From contig SKOQ01000192.1 in NCBI GenBank assembly GCA_007119985.1, positions 1 through 6,856 on the forward strand: 6,856 nt of DNA, given 5' to 3'. Below the pieces are notes generated by a model. The model searched no databases. It had not been told where the DNA came from and was given only the letters and a program-made list of their open reading frames with translations. The stretch comes from Marinospirillum sp. Lineage in GTDB: Bacteria > Pseudomonadota > Gammaproteobacteria > Pseudomonadales > Halomonadaceae. The stretch's first letter is position 1, and each line of letters opens with the position of its first letter. Below are positions 5,364 through 6,856 of this stretch, one piece after another. A program made the position numbers and the translations under genes.

Positions 5364-5374
5364 AGACTAAAGTC
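5364..5374. promoter_or_regulatory. GACTA-N2-GTC dyad, copy 3 (upstream of the DUF294 gene)
   Basis: AGACTAAAGTC contains the fully symmetric GACT-AA-AGTC, the most perfect of the three copies. It ends 91 bases before the ATG of the cNMP/CBS/DUF294 gene. A partial copy, AGACTAA, lies closer to the gene at 5438-5444. Confidence 0.45.
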
Positions 5375-5451
5375 CAGCTTCTTTGTCTGTCCTGCCTTTG
5401 TTAGATTGCTAGTAGGTCATATTGAAGACCCGCTCTCAGACTAACAATAAT

Positions 5452-5456
5452 AAGGA
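5452..5456 (+). promoter_or_regulatory. Ribosome binding site of the DUF294 gene
   Basis: AAGGA lies nine bases before the ATG at 5466. An in-frame TAA at 5451-5453 fixes this as the first possible start. Confidence 0.75.
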
Positions 5457-5465
5457 TGCTGCTGT

Positions 5466-6856
5466 ATGAGCAATGAGTTTGATGTCTCCCACCCGCCCTT
5501 TGATCTCTTGACTGCTGAACAGCAGCAGCAGCTACTCACACGTCTTGATATTGGCTACTTTGAAAGCAAGGAAAAGGTCATTGAGGCAGGGCAGAGTAGC
5601 GAATATGTCTTTGTGGTCCTGAAGGGCGCGGTGGCTGAAATCGATCCACGCCAAGCGCAGCAAGACCCTGAAGCTGGCATTCTACGCGAGTATGCTGCCG
5701 AGGATATCTTTGGGGCGATCAGTATTATCAATGGTGTCAGCCGCTATACTTTTCAGACACTTGAAGAAACCATTGCTTGGATGATTCCCAAGGCGGTCTT
5801 TCTCTCTTTGCTCGAAGCCAATACCGCTTTTTCCGCCTATTTCCAGAATACCCTCGCAGAAAAAGCGCGCTTGCTCGAAAGCAGGCGCAGCCAGCGTGAA
5901 GGCGGCAGCGATATGTCGGCCTTTATGCTCGCCAAAGTTGGCAGTTCGGTACTGAGAGAACCCGTTCTGCTCGATTCTGGCACCAGCATTTTAGAAGCGA
6001 CCCGCACCATGCGTGAACAGCATGCCGATAGCCTGCTCGTCCGCAAAGGCAGCCAGTATGGCATGGTCACCCGCACCGACCTGCTTGAGGGTATCGTGCT
6101 CAACAACCTCAGCCTTGAAACCGATATCACCGAGCTGGCCAGCTACAACCTGCTCACTGTCCAGAGTGAAGACTTTCTGTTTAATGCACTCGTCTTGATG
6201 ACGCGCCACAAGGTACAACGCGTCGTGGTCTTTAATGGCCCCAAGCTGGCTGGCCTCGTTGAGCTGACAGATGTACTGAGCTTCTTCTCCAGCCAGTCTC
6301 ACGTCATTGGCATGCAGATCGAACGCGCCAGCAATCTTGAAGAACTGGCCCGCGCTGCTAAAGGAACAACTCATCTGGTCAGCGGATTGATGGCGCAAGG
6401 CGTAAAAATCCGTTTTGCGATGGATCTTCTCGCTGCCTTAAATGGCCGCATTATCGCCAAGGCTTTTGAATATCTGGTACCTGAAGACATTCGCCATAAG
6501 GTCTGCCTCGTGGTCATGGGCAGCGAAGGCCGAGGCGAGCAGGTCCTCAAAACAGATCAGGATAACGCTCTGATTTTCGCAGATGATCTGGATTGGCCAG
6601 AACGCAGCAAGGTGATGGAGCAGTTTACTCAAACCTTGCTCGATTTTGGTTATCCCCTCTGTAAGGGCAAGATCATGGTGTCTAACCCTGAATGGGCCAT
6701 GTCGGTCAGTCAATGGAAGAAAAGGCTTGAACAGTGGACCAGCTCCGTTGAGGGCAAGGGGCTGATGAACCTGGCCATCTTTGTTGATGCCCATCCAGTC
6801 AGTGGCGCACCTCAGCTCTTTACCGAGCTACGCGAGCATCTGTATAAAAAACTGCA
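5466..6856 (+). CDS. Cyclic-nucleotide-binding/CBS/DUF294 nucleotidyltransferase-like signalling protein, N-terminal 463 residues (3' end outside window)
   Basis: The frame is open from ATG at 5466 to the window edge. A cNMP-binding-like domain spans about 10-125, with a DIFGAISIINGVSRYTF segment (80-96) where the ligand cassette should be. Two CBS motifs follow (about 154-212 and 221-280), then a DUF294 nucleotidyltransferase-like domain from about 281. Its signature is GSEGRGEQ (352-359) followed by D364 and D366 in TDQDNA, as in GlnD-type nucleotidyltransferases, where the two aspartates bind metal. Full-length relatives are about 600-640 residues, so the DUF294 C-terminal domain is largely missing here. 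No membrane segment is present, so it is cytoplasmic. In related bacteria this gene is often found near the VC_2705-type symporter and a DNA polymerase III epsilon-like exonuclease (from memory). It may modify a partner protein in response to nucleotide levels; the target is unknown. The start is supported by TAA at 5451-5453 and AAGGA at 5452. Confidence 0.9.
   Translation, partial: MSNEFDVSHPPFDLLTAEQQQQLLTRLDIGYFESKEKVIEAGQSSEYVFVVLKGAVAEIDPRQAQQDPEAGILREYAAEDIFGAISIINGVSRYTFQTLEETIAWMIPKAVFLSLLEANTAFSAYFQNTLAEKARLLESRRSQREGGSDMSAFMLAKVGSSVLREPVLLDSGTSILEATRTMREQHADSLLVRKGSQYGMVTRTDLLEGIVLNNLSLETDITELASYNLLTVQSEDFLFNALVLMTRHKVQRVVVFNGPKLAGLVELTDVLSFFSSQSHVIGMQIERASNLEELARAAKGTTHLVSGLMAQGVKIRFAMDLLAALNGRIIAKAFEYLVPEDIRHKVCLVVMGSEGRGEQVLKTDQDNALIFADDLDWPERSKVMEQFTQTLLDFGYPLCKGKIMVSNPEWAMSVSQWKKRLEQWTSSVEGKGLMNLAIFVDAHPVSGAPQLFTELREHLYKKL

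Noticed and set aside
5522..5533. Short CAG run (four codons, QQQQ) at the start of the DUF294 protein
   Set aside because: Four units are too few to suggest phase variation or a functional repeat.
5991..6794. Two antisense reading frames (135 and 118 codons) opposite the DUF294 gene
   Set aside because: Both are inside the confidently assigned DUF294 coding sequence, show no domains, and follow from its codon pattern.

Overview
The window looks like a chromosomal stretch of a gammaproteobacterium of moderate GC content. It most resembles the marine and halophilic groups around Oceanospirillales and Halomonadaceae. The basis is family recognition only: a CrbS/MxtR-type transporter-kinase, the DUF4212 plus VC_2705-type symporter pair, and a cNMP/CBS/DUF294 protein. 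This is a familiar gene set around carboxylate (acetate) uptake in those bacteria. No mobile element, CRISPR array, tRNA or rRNA was seen. Both outer genes are cut by the window edges.

Layout. (1) Bases 1-2246, minus strand: the first 748 residues of a sensor kinase whose N-terminal half is a 13-helix sodium:solute symporter (SSSF) domain, followed by a STAC region and the start of a PAS domain. The kinase core lies outside the window. (2) Bases 2247-2604: a 358-base divergent regulatory region rich in short inverted repeats. (3) Bases 2605-4641, plus strand: a two-gene operon of an 86-residue DUF4212 small subunit and a 589-residue sodium:solute symporter, six bases apart. (4) Bases 4642-4742: two tandem hairpins, the second a good terminator candidate. 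(5) Bases 4743-5243: an unrecognised 166-residue, two-helix membrane protein. (6) Bases 5244-5465: a second regulatory gap with a paired palindrome. (7) Bases 5466-6856: the first 463 residues of a cyclic-nucleotide-binding/CBS/DUF294 nucleotidyltransferase-like protein.

How the genes may work together: the divergent kinase probably senses a carboxylate-related signal, perhaps through its own transporter-like domain. With an unseen response regulator it would control the neighbouring symporter operon. The DUF294 protein would be an intracellular signalling partner. The most interesting non-coding observation is a short dyad, GACTA-N2-GTC. It occurs three times and only in the two regulatory gaps, one copy upstream of each of three genes: the kinase, the symporter operon and the DUF294 gene. 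It is a candidate operator for a shared regulator, which would tie these genes into one regulon.
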